Assembly: GCA_026724425.1 (NCBI GenBank)
Contig: JAIUCV010000116.1
Span: forward strand, 2,542,001-2,606,000
Origin: Erythrophleum ivorense
Lineage: Eukaryota; Streptophyta; Magnoliopsida; Fabales; Fabaceae
Direction: 5' to 3'
Length of the DNA: 64,000 nucleotides
The translations under genes and the position numbers were made by a program. The notes below the pieces were generated by a model. The model was not told the origin of the DNA and made no database searches. It saw only the letters and a program-made list of their open reading frames with translations. Shown one piece after another: positions 10,272-20,845 of this stretch. Position 1 is the stretch's first letter. Each line of letters begins with the position of its first letter.

Positions 10272-11847
10272 TGTTGCTTTCCTAGAAGCGTACACGCAAG
10301 TATACGTATCGTGAAGGCAATATAGTGATAAGAAATGAACGTTCCCTCAAGGATTTGTTGTCAAAACAATGCCAAGTACTGAAATTCACACTCTAATTTA
10401 AATCAAGCAAATCAATTCTTAAATGTTGATGTTAACGGAAATTGTTTATGATTCTAAAGCTATGTAAAAATCTAGGTTGGGATTTGGATTTTCGAGCGAA
10501 TATTAGCATCTAGGATTATTAGTCCTCTTGTACTTCATAGTAGTTAGTTCAACATTCATTCCCTTCTACTCTCCTTGGTGATACATGTTGGTCTAGGATT
10601 CTATTGTTCCTATATATATTTTTCCAAATATTATATAGGGTACTCAGCCAATTTTATAATCCCTTATAAGATTAACTAAGATCAATCTATGAGTGCAATA
10701 CCTAACTGGACCATGTGAGGTTATTAAGTATATTCCTATCTCAATAACTAAGCTATCCACTCACCTCAACAAATTTCAAGCACTCACACCACTCAACTTT
10801 TGATCTAACCTCCCTTTTCCTTTCCCAAGTTCAAGTAAGGTATTATATCAATCTAAATGTTGGCCAATCAATCAGAAAGCATGAAGTACAAAGTTGAGTG
10901 AACAAGAATGAATCATTGATTGCAGAATTAGGATGAAGAACTACTACTAATCCATACAAGAGTTCCAAATAATCCTAGATTAGATAGGGTTTAGCTATAC
11001 ATGATCATAAAATCCAAAGTCAAGCTTGAAGCAATAATCAAATACATCAGAAATTATGAACAAGACAGAAGAAATGAAGAGGAAACTCAGAAACACAAGG
11101 ATTCGGCTTCAATCTTCAATCTCCAGCTTCTCTTTGCTTCAAGATGGCTCTCTAGCTCTTCCCTCAGCCCTTGCACCTCTGGAATAACACAAAACTAACC
11201 CAGAATGACAGCTGCCTCGACTCTCCTTCCTATGAGAAGCTTCAAACCCTCAGAATTTTTAGAAACAAAACGCTGCGTTCAGCTAATTCAACTTGCGCCG
11301 CGGCGAAGAATGATGCGCTACGGTGAATTTTGGTTCTATCTGACTAAGCGCCGCGGCTGGTTTTTATTGCGTCATGGCTAGTTTTGATTCTGTCTGAAGG
11401 CCTTCTTGCCTCTCGCCTCGGCGCACACAATCTCACCGCGGCGAGTTTTGGTTCTGTCTGAGTCCCCGCCGCGGCCTAAACTGTTCCGCCGCGGCGCAAT
11501 GTACCCAGCACACTTCCTTCGAATTTCTGAGCTTCCCGCCTCGGCACAGTGAATCCAGCCGCGGCGAGATGGTTGAATTCAACACTTTGCAGCCTTTCTC
11601 TCCTGAATTTGCTCCAAACTCTTCAACACATGAATCCTAAGAAAACCAAGTATGATTAGCTATCAAAATACTCAAAAATTAAAGATAAAGCTTATGGTTT
11701 TTCGAGTAAGTATTGAGTCTAGAACTATTCATCCTATGTATGTTCATTTCTTTCTATAGATATATTATTTACCCTAGAAGTGGAGGCTAAAGTCATATTT
11801 ACTGAGAGAAAAATATGTACAATAACATGAATAGTTGGGAATTATCA
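10272..11847 (-). repeat. Element A 5' LTR
   Basis: 1576 bp, nearly identical to 107-1680, starting TGATAATTCC on minus and ending GCAACA. It carries the same GC-rich module patch (about 11280-11571). As the 5' LTR it would carry the promoter for genomic transcription. I did not identify a confident TATA box. Differences from the 3' LTR are scattered, mostly transitions. Confidence 0.95.
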
Positions 11848-11852
11848 AATAG
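11848..11852. repeat. Target-site duplication AATAG, right copy (element A)
   Basis: Matches 102-106 exactly and abuts the LTR end ATTATCA. Confidence 0.92.
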
Positions 11853-12675
11853 TGGAGTCTTCTTGTGTATTGGCAACATTCGCACTCACCCTTCTGTCAC
11901 CTCCTCTTTACACATAGCTTTCAGATAATGTGTCCAATGCCTGAACAACATCATCTACAGGCATTTCATCCCAACGCCCATTTAAAATAGCGTCCAACAT
12001 TGTATCAGTTTGTGGAGTTAGACGTGTCCAGAAATTCTGAACAATAGCACAGTTGTCCATCCCATGGCTTGGGCATTGGCGAAGCAAATGCTTGTACCTC
12101 TGCCATGCAGCATATAAGTGTTCATCTGAAGCTTGCTTAAAGTTGATAAGCTCACGACGGACATCCGCTATTCTGTTGTTTGGAATGAAGCGAGCTCTGA
12201 ACCTTGCCTCTAGCTTATCCTAAGTATCAATTGAACCCTCTGGTAGAGTCAATAACCACTCCTTAGCCTTTCCTTGTAGAGAAAGTAGGAATAGTCGAAG
12301 TCTCAGAACATCCCTTGGTACCCCATTCTGCTTAAATGAATCACCCACTCCCAAAAATGACAAAATATGACGGTTGGGATCTTCATCAGACCTCTCTCTA
12401 GTGAATTGGCCATTGAGCTGCAATATCGAAATCATCACGGGCTTTAACTCAAAGTTAGCAGCTTGAAAGTCTGGCACTACTATGCTAGATAGAGTGCCCT
12501 TCATAGTACGGCCCACAAAGTCTTTTATAGACTGATTTTGATTCCCTTCTTGAGCCATTTCTTCACTTACTGAATTTTGAACTTTAGAAGGAGTTTCTTT
12601 AAGGTTCAAGTTCACCACAAGATCACAAATTTTCTTTGTTGTGCGATTCTTCTTTGTAGGGGATCGCTTCGGCAT
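11853..12675 (-). pseudogene. Element B gag, N-terminal part
   Basis: Starts at ATG 12675 (MPKRSPTKKNR). It has a basic N-terminus, then a gag domain with SILQLNGQF, GDSFKQNGVPRDVLRLRLF and KAKEWLLTLPEGSID. A TAG at 12220 replaces the conserved Trp after SIDT (TGG to TAG). The same frame then continues with KLEARFRARF. A second in-frame TAA lies near 11910. The frame then reaches the element A insertion. It is related to, but clearly different from, the gag of element A. Confidence 0.85.
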
Positions 12676-12840
12676 ATACCGTGGTACCTATAAAAAAATA
12701 AAATTCACCCAATTGTATTACTTTAAATAAAAAGCAAAAGCAAATGACAGAATGAACAAAAAATTTTAACTAATTAACTAACTAATGCTTAATTGAGGAC
12801 TACTAAAGATTACACACTTCTAACTAAACATTTAAACCAC

Positions 12841-12858
12841 TCCCCGGCAACGGCGCTA
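12841..12858 (-). promoter_or_regulatory. Primer binding site of element B (tRNA-Asp type)
   Basis: On minus TAGCGCCGTTGCCGGGGA, 7 nt after the LTR end. It matches the tRNA-Asp complement TGGCGCCGTTGCCGGGGA over 18 positions except one (A for G at position 2). Confidence 0.88.
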
Positions 12859-12865
12859 GAAAACT

Positions 12866-14166
12866 TGACCACGAAAAATTATGCGGGCTTCCGCAAGTGC
12901 ACGGATCGGTTCAAGTAGTTCAATGATAAGTAAAAGTATTGTTTCCACGAGGAATGACTTAAATGCAATTAGGCAATGCACAACCCCCTTTCATCCATGT
13001 TAAGCTACCAATTAAACAATTCATGATTTAAAACTAATTTTCAACCAAAACAATTTAAAGAAAACTTAGTTGGTAAGGAAAATTTAGACAAAAATCCAAG
13101 GTTTTGAAGTTACCTAGAGTCACTATTCCCTTGATGCTTACTAGAACTTAATTACTTGTTCAATTGCAATTAATTATCACCTTGTGGGTTAAGAGATTCA
13201 TAAGCTATAACCGTCTGTCGATGTAATTATAGCCCTACTCTTCCCTAAACTCTAAGTGTCCCTAGAATTAGGTTAGAGTGCATTACAAACCATAACCCTA
13301 TACAAACTAATTAAGGCAATTAGGTATATTTCTATCCCAATTACAAATTAGAATAATCTAACTTAATTTATCCAACTCTTAGGTCCAATTAGAATTCCTT
13401 TTTCAAGGTAAATTCCAATTATCCAAATCAATTCCAAGAGGTGGCCAATCACTAAGTAAGCATTAAGCAAGAGGAGGATACACAAAGCTCCAATCATTAT
13501 AATCAACAAGTAAAACAAAGATTTAGTTCACATCAAGTTCATAGTGCTCTAGGTAAAGAAAAGTTTAGCTACACATAGCTAAATATACAGTAAATCCTAA
13601 TCAAATACATGGAGAAGATGAAGAGAAACAGAAAAAGCAAACAAAGGGATGAAATAAATGCAGAAAGTGGAGCTTCCCCTTGATTCTTTCTCTTCCTTCA
13701 CTCCTCCAAGCTTGAAAAACCTCTAAAGACCACCCAAAAATGCTTCTTGGACGTTCAGAACCCCCCTCTGCCGCAGAATGAATGAAAACCTAGTTGCAAT
13801 TCGTGTTTTGTATCCTTATTAATCAAAACGTAAAGTTTTGACGCTGAATTTAGCGGCCGCTTCTTCAGATAAAGCGCCCGCTTCTTTTCCTGGAGCTTAC
13901 CCAATTTAGCGGCTACTTCTTCAGATAAAGCGACCGCTTCTTTGCCTGGAGCTTATCATTGAATAAAATTCTGAAACAAAAAATATTTTCTATTAAGGCA
14001 ACATCTACTCAATCATAATTATTCACAATTAACTTCATTTCTCTTTTTAACTTTTGATTTCAAAAATTATTTACAAATAATGAATAAATCCTATTAAAAC
14101 TCTAATGGATGACTCCCAAATTAAATCCAATTAACTATAAGTAATACTAAATATTGGGAGTCATCA
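12866..14166 (-). repeat. Element B 5' LTR
   Basis: 1301 bp, starting TGATGACTCCC and ending GTGGTCA on minus, with the primer binding site just 3'. The right boundary is set by the return of element C's RT frame. It contains a two-copy GC-rich tandem repeat (13847-13958). No second LTR is in the window for comparison. Confidence 0.85.
13847..13958. repeat. 56-bp tandem repeat, 2 copies, GC-rich (element B LTR)
   Basis: Two units (13847-13902, 13903-13958) share AATTTAGCGGC, CTTCTTCAGATAAAGCG and CCTGGAGCTTA, with a few substitutions. The first contains a NotI-type GCGGCCGC palindrome. It is another GC-rich module in an AT-rich LTR, analogous to that in element A but unrelated in sequence. 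Confidence 0.88.
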
Positions 14167-14547
14167 CATACACATAAAAGGGCTTATACCTTTTATATAT
14201 GCTATTGTCCACCCAATTGCTTCTTTATACTCCTTGAGGACTCTAACCAACTTTTCATTCTCCAAGGAAGTTAGTTTGTTGGAAATTATCACTGGTAAAG
14301 TTTGGTCATTGCCTAAATATGCATATGTTAAATGACTTGGTAGTTCCTTCAATTCTAGCTTGGGTGCCTGCAAAACAGATGGAAGTAGCTTGTTGTAAGA
14401 TGAAGGAAGATCAATATAAGAAATATTATACCTGAATTTCTTCAATGTCTCCAATCCAAAGATAGATTCCCTCAACTCTTCATCAATAGCAAATTTATCG
14501 TCAAGAGATTCTAGCATCTTATGATCAAAACTTTCAGTGATTGCAAG
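14167..14547 (-). pseudogene. Element C start of reverse transcriptase region, truncated by element B
   Basis: In the same frame as the protease segment, after a TAG at 14548. It includes LPSHLTYAYLGND, LPVIISNKL and GWTIAYIKGISPFMCM, the segment just before the RT fingers. Element A carries the matching region near LKYAYLGKEGALPVII. The frame stops at the LTR of element B (14166), so the RT active site is off-window. Asp of the usual ADIKGIS is Tyr here. Confidence 0.85.
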
Positions 14548-15459
14548 CTACAATTTATCTGCATATGTTAGCTCAAAAACCTGTTGAGTAGATGGATCAA
14601 TAACATCAATAACAAAAATAGAATCTATATCAGTAGGATATGTCATAGCATCATACATATTAAATCTTATTACTTCTCCATCAAACTTCATAGATAGTGT
14701 ACCTTCAGTAACATCTATTTTTGTCCTTGATGTTTTCAAAAATGGTCTTCCTAGCAAAATTGGTACTGATTTGGAGGAGTGGTCCTCTTCTATATCTAAA
14801 ATATAAAAGTCAGCTGGAAAGACTAACTCATTAACTTGCACTAAAACATCTTCTAAGACTCCTTCAGAGTATGTGATAGACCTATCAGCTAATTGAATAA
14901 TTACACTTGTTTGTGTAAGTGATCCCATACTCAAAGATTGATAAATACAATTAGGCATTATATTTATGGAAGCTCCTAAGTCTATCATTGCTCTTTCAAT
15001 CTTTACATTGCCTATTTTGCAGGGGATGGTAAACACACCTGGGTCTTTGCATTTTTGGGGTAATTTCCTTTGAATTACAGCAGACACATTTTCTCCCATA
15101 AAGATTTTCTCATTACCATTTAATTTTCTTTTATTAGTGCACAATTCTTTAAGAAATTTTGCATACCTGGGCACTTGCTTAATAGCATCAAGAAGAGGAA
15201 TGTTAATTTGCACCTTTCTGAAAACATCGAGAATCTCCTTCTCTTGTTGCTCTTTTTTAGAATTTGCCAATCTACTTGGGAATTGAGGAGGAATGACTAG
15301 TAGTTGTTTGGCTTGGGATGGCTCTAAATTTTCTTGTGGCAACTTAATTTCCTTTTCTAACTCTTCATCTTCGACATACTTTGGGGCTTTCTTTTCAGGC
15401 TCTTTCAACTCCTTGCCATTTCTCAAAGTTACAGCACTAACATTTTGTTTTGGATTCAA
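14548..15459 (-). pseudogene. Element C gag-pol linker and aspartic protease
   Basis: 303 residues with SAVTLRNGKELKE at the linker start, then an acidic/basic linker and MIDLGASINIMPN as the protease active site. LVFPADFYILDIEEDH and ILLGRPFLKTSRTKIDV follow. The layout is collinear with element A's 7982-8761 segment but much more intact. The stop at 14548 (TAG after DKL) is internal to the polyprotein by comparison with element A. Confidence 0.88.
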
Positions 15460-15519
15460 CTGAGGCTGAGATGGTAACCTACCAGAATTCTGACTTTCCA
15501 GCTTTCCTAGATTTGTGGC

Positions 15520-16652
15520 TCACTGCCCCACTTGATTCTCCAAGTTGAGTATACTAGACTTGGTTTCTTGTTGAAATTGTTGCATGTTAGTAGCTAAAGC
15601 AGAAACTATTTGGTCTAAAGACATACCCGACTTAGGAGGAAGAGGTTGACAATTTGGCTGTTGGAATACAGGAGCCTGTTGCCTTGGTTGATAGTTTGGC
15701 TGCTGGAAATTATTGAGTTTTTGTCCATAACTAAGATTTGGGTGGTCCCTCCATCCCGGATTGTAGGTAGTGGCATAAGGATCATATTTCCTTTGGAATT
15801 GACCTTGGAATCCTCCTACAGCGTTGACTTGTTCACCTTCTTGAAGAGTTGGGCACATATCTGTAAGGTGGCCAATATTTAAGCAAACCTCGCAAGCCTT
15901 GACCTGTTGATGATTCTCTACAACCATTTTCTGAACAAGAGAAGTTAGTTTATCAAGCCTATGTTCAATAGAATTAATACTTACCTCATTTACCTTTTTT
16001 GTGGGAGGATCCTCACGAGTTCCAAACTGTTGAGTATTGGCAGCAACTTTAGTAATCAATTCTTTGGCTTGTTCCATTGTCTTATCCACTAATGCTCTAC
16101 CGCTAGAGGCATCTATCATATTTCTATCACTCTGTAACAGCCCTTCATAAAAATATTGAATCAATAAATGGTTTGGTATTTGATGATATGGGCAGCTTGC
16201 GCAGAGCTGATTGAATCTCTCCCAGTACTCATAAAGAGTCTCTCCATTGTATTGACAAATCCCACAAATATCTTTTCTAATTGCTGTGGCTCTAGAAGCT
16301 AGGAAAAATTTTTCAAGAAACAGCTTTCTCAGTTGGTCCCAAGTCATAATTGACCCCGGTGGAAGATAATATAGCCAATCTTTTGCTTTGTCTGTCAATG
16401 AAAATGGAAAAGCTCGTAATTTGATTTGCTCTTCACTTCTCCTTGTGGTTTCATACTAGAGCAGACGACGTGGAATTCTTTTAAATGCTTATGGGGATCT
16501 TCACCTGCAAAACCACGAAAGGTAGGTAGTAAGTGAATTAGACCAGATTTTAGTTCAAAACTTACCTCTACATTTGGAAATTGTATACACAGGGGTTGTT
16601 GGTTCACATCAGGATTAGCCATCCTTCTCAGAGTTTGTTCTGCTTCAGCCAT
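15520..16652 (-). pseudogene. Element C gag, one frameshift
   Basis: Starts near 16625-16652 (MAEAEQTLRRMANPD, with a second Met at MANPD). The first 85 codons are in one frame, and the remainder (16398-15520) is in another, so an indel lies near 16400-16460. The gag core reads GFAGEDPHKHLKEFHVVC then DWLYYLPPGSIMTWDQLRKLF and YEYWERFNQLCASCPYHQIP. A canonical zinc knuckle CEVCLNIGHLTDMC (CX2CX4HX4C) is present. The C-terminus is Gln/Pro-rich. A TGA at 15520 ends it inside the gag-pol frame. Confidence 0.85.
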
Positions 16653-16855
16653 GATTTCGGGTTCTCTGAATAATTCAGATAAATTGACTACAAAATCACT
16701 GTTAGAATTAGATGAAGAAAAATCCTTTCATTGCTTTGTCTCCTTTCTTAGCCTTCGAGCTGTCTTCTCTATCTCAGAATCAAAGATTAAGTTACCTGTG
16801 TGAGAAGAACGAGGCATAAAACAAAACAAAAAAATAAATTAAATAATGACACCAG

Positions 16856-16873
16856 TCCCCGGCAATGGCGCCA
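16856..16873 (-). promoter_or_regulatory. Primer binding site of element C (tRNA-Asp type)
   Basis: On minus TGGCGCCATTGCCGGGGA, 5 nt after the LTR end (...CCCATCA). One mismatch (A for G) to the tRNA-Asp complement. All three nested elements therefore use the same primer class. Confidence 0.9.
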
Positions 16874-17796
16874 AATTTTGATGGGTGTCAAAACCACCAA
16901 AAATAAATTTCTACTCTCAAAATAATATTTCTTGCAAATAAGGTGGGTAAGGTCGTACTCCACAGGGACTAACCAAATTATTCAACCCAAAAATAGTAAA
17001 ATAAAATGAGGGGGGTTTTTCTTGATAAAGAAAATTAAAAATAAATAAAATTAGAAAATATTCTTAATAGAGAAAACTTTACTGTAAACAACTCCCAACC
17101 AAGGTTTATTTCAGATCTGACCTAACTAATTTGATCATTGAGTACCTAAAAGGTAAAAAAATAATTTCTCTTCTAAAATAAACTGGTTATAAATATCAAC
17201 AAGCTCTGATGTTCTGCTTTTCCTTAAGAATATTTAAAAGGAACAAACTCTCCAATTAAACCTTATTCATAAATCAATCCCAAATAAGCTCTTGAAATTT
17301 AAACCTTGAATAGCATTAAGAAAAAAGAAAAGCAACCAATCACCGTTCAACAATACATAAGCTCGTATGTTTAAAACGGAAGAAATATTTTTTTCAACAC
17401 ACAAAGACAATTTTAATTTATCAAAGGTATTGAATTGCTACTCTACCGAATCAAATGAACAATTACGGATTCAAAAGAATTCAAATAGCAATAATTACTC
17501 AGCTAAAATAAGGTACCAATTAAATTAACTGAATAATATCATAATAATAGAAAATATTTCAATATTCAAGAAAAGAAACAATTAAATCAAACCTCTCACA
17601 AATTATTCAGAGTCAGACCTCAATAACCTTGACTAGAAAACAAAGAGATTAGTCACTCATGACTTTGAAACACTCAAAGAATTTTTCTCAGAAATTTTTG
17701 AGAAGATGAAAAAATAGAAAAAGAGCACAAAGAAATTAACAAAGAAGAGAAGTCTCTGATCTCTCTGTATCCCCCCTTCTGGTCCTTCACCCTTCC

Positions 17797-17803
17797 TTTT
17801 ATA
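17797..17803 (-). promoter_or_regulatory. TATA box of the element C LTR
   Basis: On minus GAAGCTTATAAAAGGAAGGG. A TATAAAA in this setting, about 0.9 kb from the LTR 3' end, is a plausible core promoter. Transcription would start some 25-30 nt to the left. Confidence 0.5.
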
Positions 17804-17880
17804 AGCTTCCTCGGTGTGAATCTAAGTAAATCTATTCTAAAAAAAATCTGCATAAATCTCTCTTGATAGTTTTTCCATGA

Positions 17881-17964
17881 TAAACATCATCTTATCTAAT
17901 CTTGCAAATAAATATCATCTTATTTGATTCTGTAGATAAATATCATCTTATCTAATCCTGCAGA
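17881..17964. repeat. 28-bp tandem repeat, 3 units plus a partial
   Basis: Units 17881-17908, 17909-17936 and 17937-17964 share TAAAYATCATCTTATYTRATYYTG, and a partial fourth begins TAAACATGAG. It lies upstream of the TATA box on minus, so it could be a U3 enhancer-type repeat. That role is inference. Confidence 0.9.
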
Positions 17965-18124
17965 TAAACATGAGAGAAGATATAAGATCAATTAAATAGA
18001 TATAGATTATCTATAAATTATATTAGTTAAAATCTTAAAATTACAACCATTTAAGCAATTAAAATATATTTATCATTTACTAGATTTGATTCTTATTTTT
18101 AAGACATTAGAAAGTTTCACTTCA

Positions 18125-19245
18125 AGGTGTTTAAGCTCATATATAGAAAAGCAGGCAATTCAATGGGTTTTATATGTTGGTGACTTTATGGAGAAACAGG
18201 GAGCATGCATAGAAATTTTTACGTAACCAAAAGTTTTGCAAGTCTTGACGACCAGTAAGTGTTGGATTTTTAAGAGTGAGGAAACAAAAGATAGAGTACT
18301 CTCGGACTTCACCAAATTGGAATTCATATACATTTGCAGTTCGAATAAAATTTCTTAAATAATCATTTTAAATTAATAAGGAAAATTAAAATACATCCTA
18401 CTTGCTTAAGTATATAAAGAACATTGAATATTTGCATTGAATACAAAGGATACGGAAGCAAAGTAATAGTCCATTGTGTAGGGATGAAGCAAACGGTACC
18501 ATGCGCTGACGAAGATTAATATTTACTAACATTGTGTTTGCTACATAGAATTATTAGGTATAAAAATAGAAAGGGAGTGAATGTGTGAATGAAATGAAAT
18601 AATATGGAAAGAAATAGAAATTTTATTTTATTTATATGTTTGGTTAAATAAAAAAAAGTGTTGGAATAGAAAGGAATGATAAGGAAATAACCATCATACT
18701 TCTACTTAAAAAAAATAATGATAATAAAGATATGATAAACTTTATGTAAACTAGAAATAATAATTAATCTTGACTTACGTGCTTATTTAAAGGTAATGAA
18801 TTACTTCTCTCTTTCTAATGTTTAGACAAAATTTTGAATATCAAAGGAGACGTAGAAAAAGATTTCTTTTCCATTTCCATCTACTTCATCTAAGAGTTCA
18901 AATTAATTATTTTAAGATTAATTATTATAATGTTATCTTAATAACCTCTAAAATTTGAGAGGTGATCAGATGAACTCAGATTTTGTGCTAGAGACATGGC
19001 TTGGGATGGGAATGTGAGTGCTATATGGCTTCCTCTTAATTTTTTCTTTCCAATTTTTTCTCAATTTGGACAGAGAAAGAGTGAGGAAGAGAGAGTAGGT
19101 GGGATCACTAACCCACTCTCCCCCTTTCTTTTTCCTAATTTCTCTCTCCAGATTAAGAACAAATTAAGAGAAATGAAATTGATAAGATTCTTATTCGACT
19201 CGGTTTGTGTATGCCTATGTCAGTACATATACAACTGATTATAAG
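18125..19245. other. Intergenic, transposon debris
   Basis: No gene recognised. The stretch 18535-18760 (TGTGTTTGCTACATAGAATTATTAG, GGAATAGAAAGGAATGATAAGG) resembles the purine-rich arms of Tourist-like MITEs such as the one at 35445. No clean ends were found. The small ORF at 18996-19238 has no recognisable domain. Confidence 0.4.
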
Positions 19246-19252
19246 TTAACTT

Positions 19253-19631
19253 TGGCTTAAATACATTTTTAGGCTCTTTACTTTTCATTTGTTTTCCCTA
19301 AATTAAAAACCGACAATGTTATTCTCCTATTATTTAAAATGATCATATTTTACCCTTTTGTCTTATAATCCATCCAATTTTTAATATCAAATTTGACAAC
19401 ATGTTGACTTGGACGTCAAATTTGAATATGAATTAATGATATTACATAAATAAATAATATCTAAGTTAACAAATTATTAAGTTTGGCATTAAATTTTATC
19501 TGGATTATGAGACAGAAGGGTAAAATTAAATTATTTTAAAAGAATAAGAAGACAACATTGTCTATCTTCAAATTGGGGGACCTATTTGAAATTTTTGCAA
19601 AACTAGAAGAACTGAAATTGCATTTAAGCCA
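19253..19631. mobile_element. 379-bp MITE with about 170-bp inverted repeats
   Basis: Left end TGGCTTAAATACA and right end TGCATTTAAGCCA are inverted. The arms continue to pair, with mismatches, through ACAATGTTRT and TTTTACCCTTYTGTCT. TTAACTT flanks both sides (19246-19252 and 19632-19638), extending to TTAACTTT if one base of asymmetry is allowed, consistent with a 7-9-bp target duplication. It is noncoding and non-autonomous. The superfamily is uncertain, with Mutator-like most likely. Confidence 0.75.
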
Positions 19632-19715
19632 TTAACTTTTCATAAATTAATTAAAATATTATGACATTTTATATTCTTATCTTTTAAACAAAAATATTAT
19701 TAATTATATAAAAAT

Positions 19716-20183
19716 AATTAAATTATTATGTTGGTTCTTATAGTTCCATCAAAATTTTAATTTAATTCCTATAATTCAAAAATTTATAATTGGATAGCTA
19801 TGATTTTAAAATGCTTTAATTTAGTCTCTATCATTAAATGTCAATAACCTGATCTAACGACAAACATGTCAATTTAACAATCTAATATGCATTATTTATA
19901 TTAATAAAAGAAATAAAAATTGACAATATACTCACTTGTGTGCCAAGTGATGTAAGTGGTTGTGGTGATGATATAAATCATATATATTTAAAATGTTAAG
20001 ATGATACAACATTAGTTACATCAATAAAGTTTAATAATATGCTAACAAAGGTTTAATGACAAGGACCAATTTTTTTATTTTAAATTCTGAGAACTCAATT
20101 ATAAATTTTTTAAAATATAAAAACCAAATTATAAAATAAAATAAACTTTGAGAATCATAGCTAATAACACAGTAATTTAATTT
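19716..20183. mobile_element. Inverted-repeat element, about 470 bp, diverged
   Basis: The left arm (AATTAAATTATTATGTTGGTTCTTATAGTTCC...) pairs with the reverse complement of the right arm (AATTAAATTACTGTGTTATTAGCTATGATTC...) and continues inward through CTATAATTCAAAAATTTATAATTG. No clean target duplication was seen. It is likely an old MULE-type MITE. Confidence 0.45.
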
Positions 20184-20471
20184 ACAGAAATTCTTCTTTG
20201 CATTGGGTGCTTGTAATGACCAGGATTTACTCCATACAGTTGATTCCACATGTAGAATCAAATCCTAACAATTTGGTGCACTTACGCTTGGTGGCCCGCC
20301 AAAATTTTTCTTTAATTTATAAGTTTAAAATTAAATAAAAATTGAAAATTATGGCTCAAATAAAAAAATTATGAAAAATGGTGATGTATGGTTATAAACA
20401 TTCTTTAAATATTTATTTACTTTTTCAAACTTTTTTTATAGCTAATCATACTTAAAAATAAAAATCAGAAG

Positions 20472-20845
20472 ACTAAAATAATGACATAATCTCTTAATTT
20501 TATTTATCATTTTAAATTGATCCCTTAAGTTCGATGCATTTCAAAATTAATGAAGTTTTAATTTTGTCTTTTAAAAAGCCTTTTTTAATAAAATCCATTA
20601 AGAAACTACCTTCCCTTTATTTCTCTACTGACATGGAGGCCATGGTTGTATTATTCAATATTTTAAATTATGAAGTGGTACGTAATCAGTATTTGTCAGA
20701 GAAAAAAAAAAAAAGAGGTTTGCTTCAAGGCCGTTACTTGCAGCATCCGTCCCTTCTCCTGAATCTTGAGCATCAATTTGCAAAACTGAGTAGCGATATG
20801 AAAGCGGCACTGATTAATTCAAAGATCACCTCCATGTCCCGTTAA
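20472..20845. repeat. Solitary arm of the W-type inverted-repeat family plus an unidentified ORF tail
   Basis: 20472-20715 matches the left arm of the inverted-repeat element at 32784 (AATCTCTTAATTTTATTTATCATTT, ATTTCAAAATTAATGAAGTTTTAATTT...). No partner arm was found nearby. The following 20716-20845 is less AT-rich and reads RGLLQGRYLQHPSLLLNLEHQ on plus, with no family recognised. It could be a captured or decayed exon. Confidence 0.45.

Larger units (their letters stand above)
107..11847 (-). mobile_element. Element A: complete Athila-like Ty3/gypsy LTR retrotransposon, decayed coding region
   Basis: This 11.7-kb element on minus has two long LTRs (107-1680 and 10272-11847), a tRNA-Asp-type primer binding site, a polypurine tract and a 5-bp target duplication. 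Coding order on minus is gag, protease, RT, RNase H, integrase, then an extra ORF 3' of integrase, the Athila arrangement. The gag-pol frame has in-frame stops at 8768, 8471, 8411, 8321, 7982, 6024, 5733, 5487 and 5262 and a one-base frameshift near 6790-6830, so it cannot encode its own movement. In the first roughly 260 bp at the U5 ends of the LTRs I count about 13 differences, several of them CpG transitions. Other parts of the LTRs look nearly identical. The insertion is fairly recent and is the youngest layer of the nest. Confidence 0.95.
11853..14166 (-). mobile_element. Element B: 5' part of an Athila-like gypsy element, split by element A
   Basis: Contains, on minus, a 5' LTR (12866-14166), a tRNA-Asp primer binding site (12841-12858) and a gag gene interrupted by element A. 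It continues at 1-106 and then beyond the left edge of the window. It is itself inserted in element C: sequence right of 14166 is the interior of C's RT coding region. Its own target duplication cannot be checked because its other end lies outside the window. Confidence 0.9.
14167..18124 (-). mobile_element. Element C: 5' part of an older gypsy element
   Basis: On minus: 5' LTR (16879 to about 18124), tRNA-Asp primer binding site, gag, protease and the first part of RT, cut at 14167 by element B. It is the oldest layer of the nest, with a frameshift in gag and in-frame stops. The remainder lies left of the window. The right LTR border is uncertain because no second LTR is available. Confidence 0.85.
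16879..18124 (-). repeat. Element C 5' LTR (right border approximate)
   Basis: The left border, TGATGGGTGTC on plus, is fixed by the primer binding site. The right border is placed near TTTCACTTCA (about 18119-18124) only because it offers a TG start on minus. A TATAAAA box on minus (17797-17803) fits a Pol II promoter with U3 upstream. The LTR has a 28-bp triplicate repeat (17881-17964). Confidence 0.6.
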
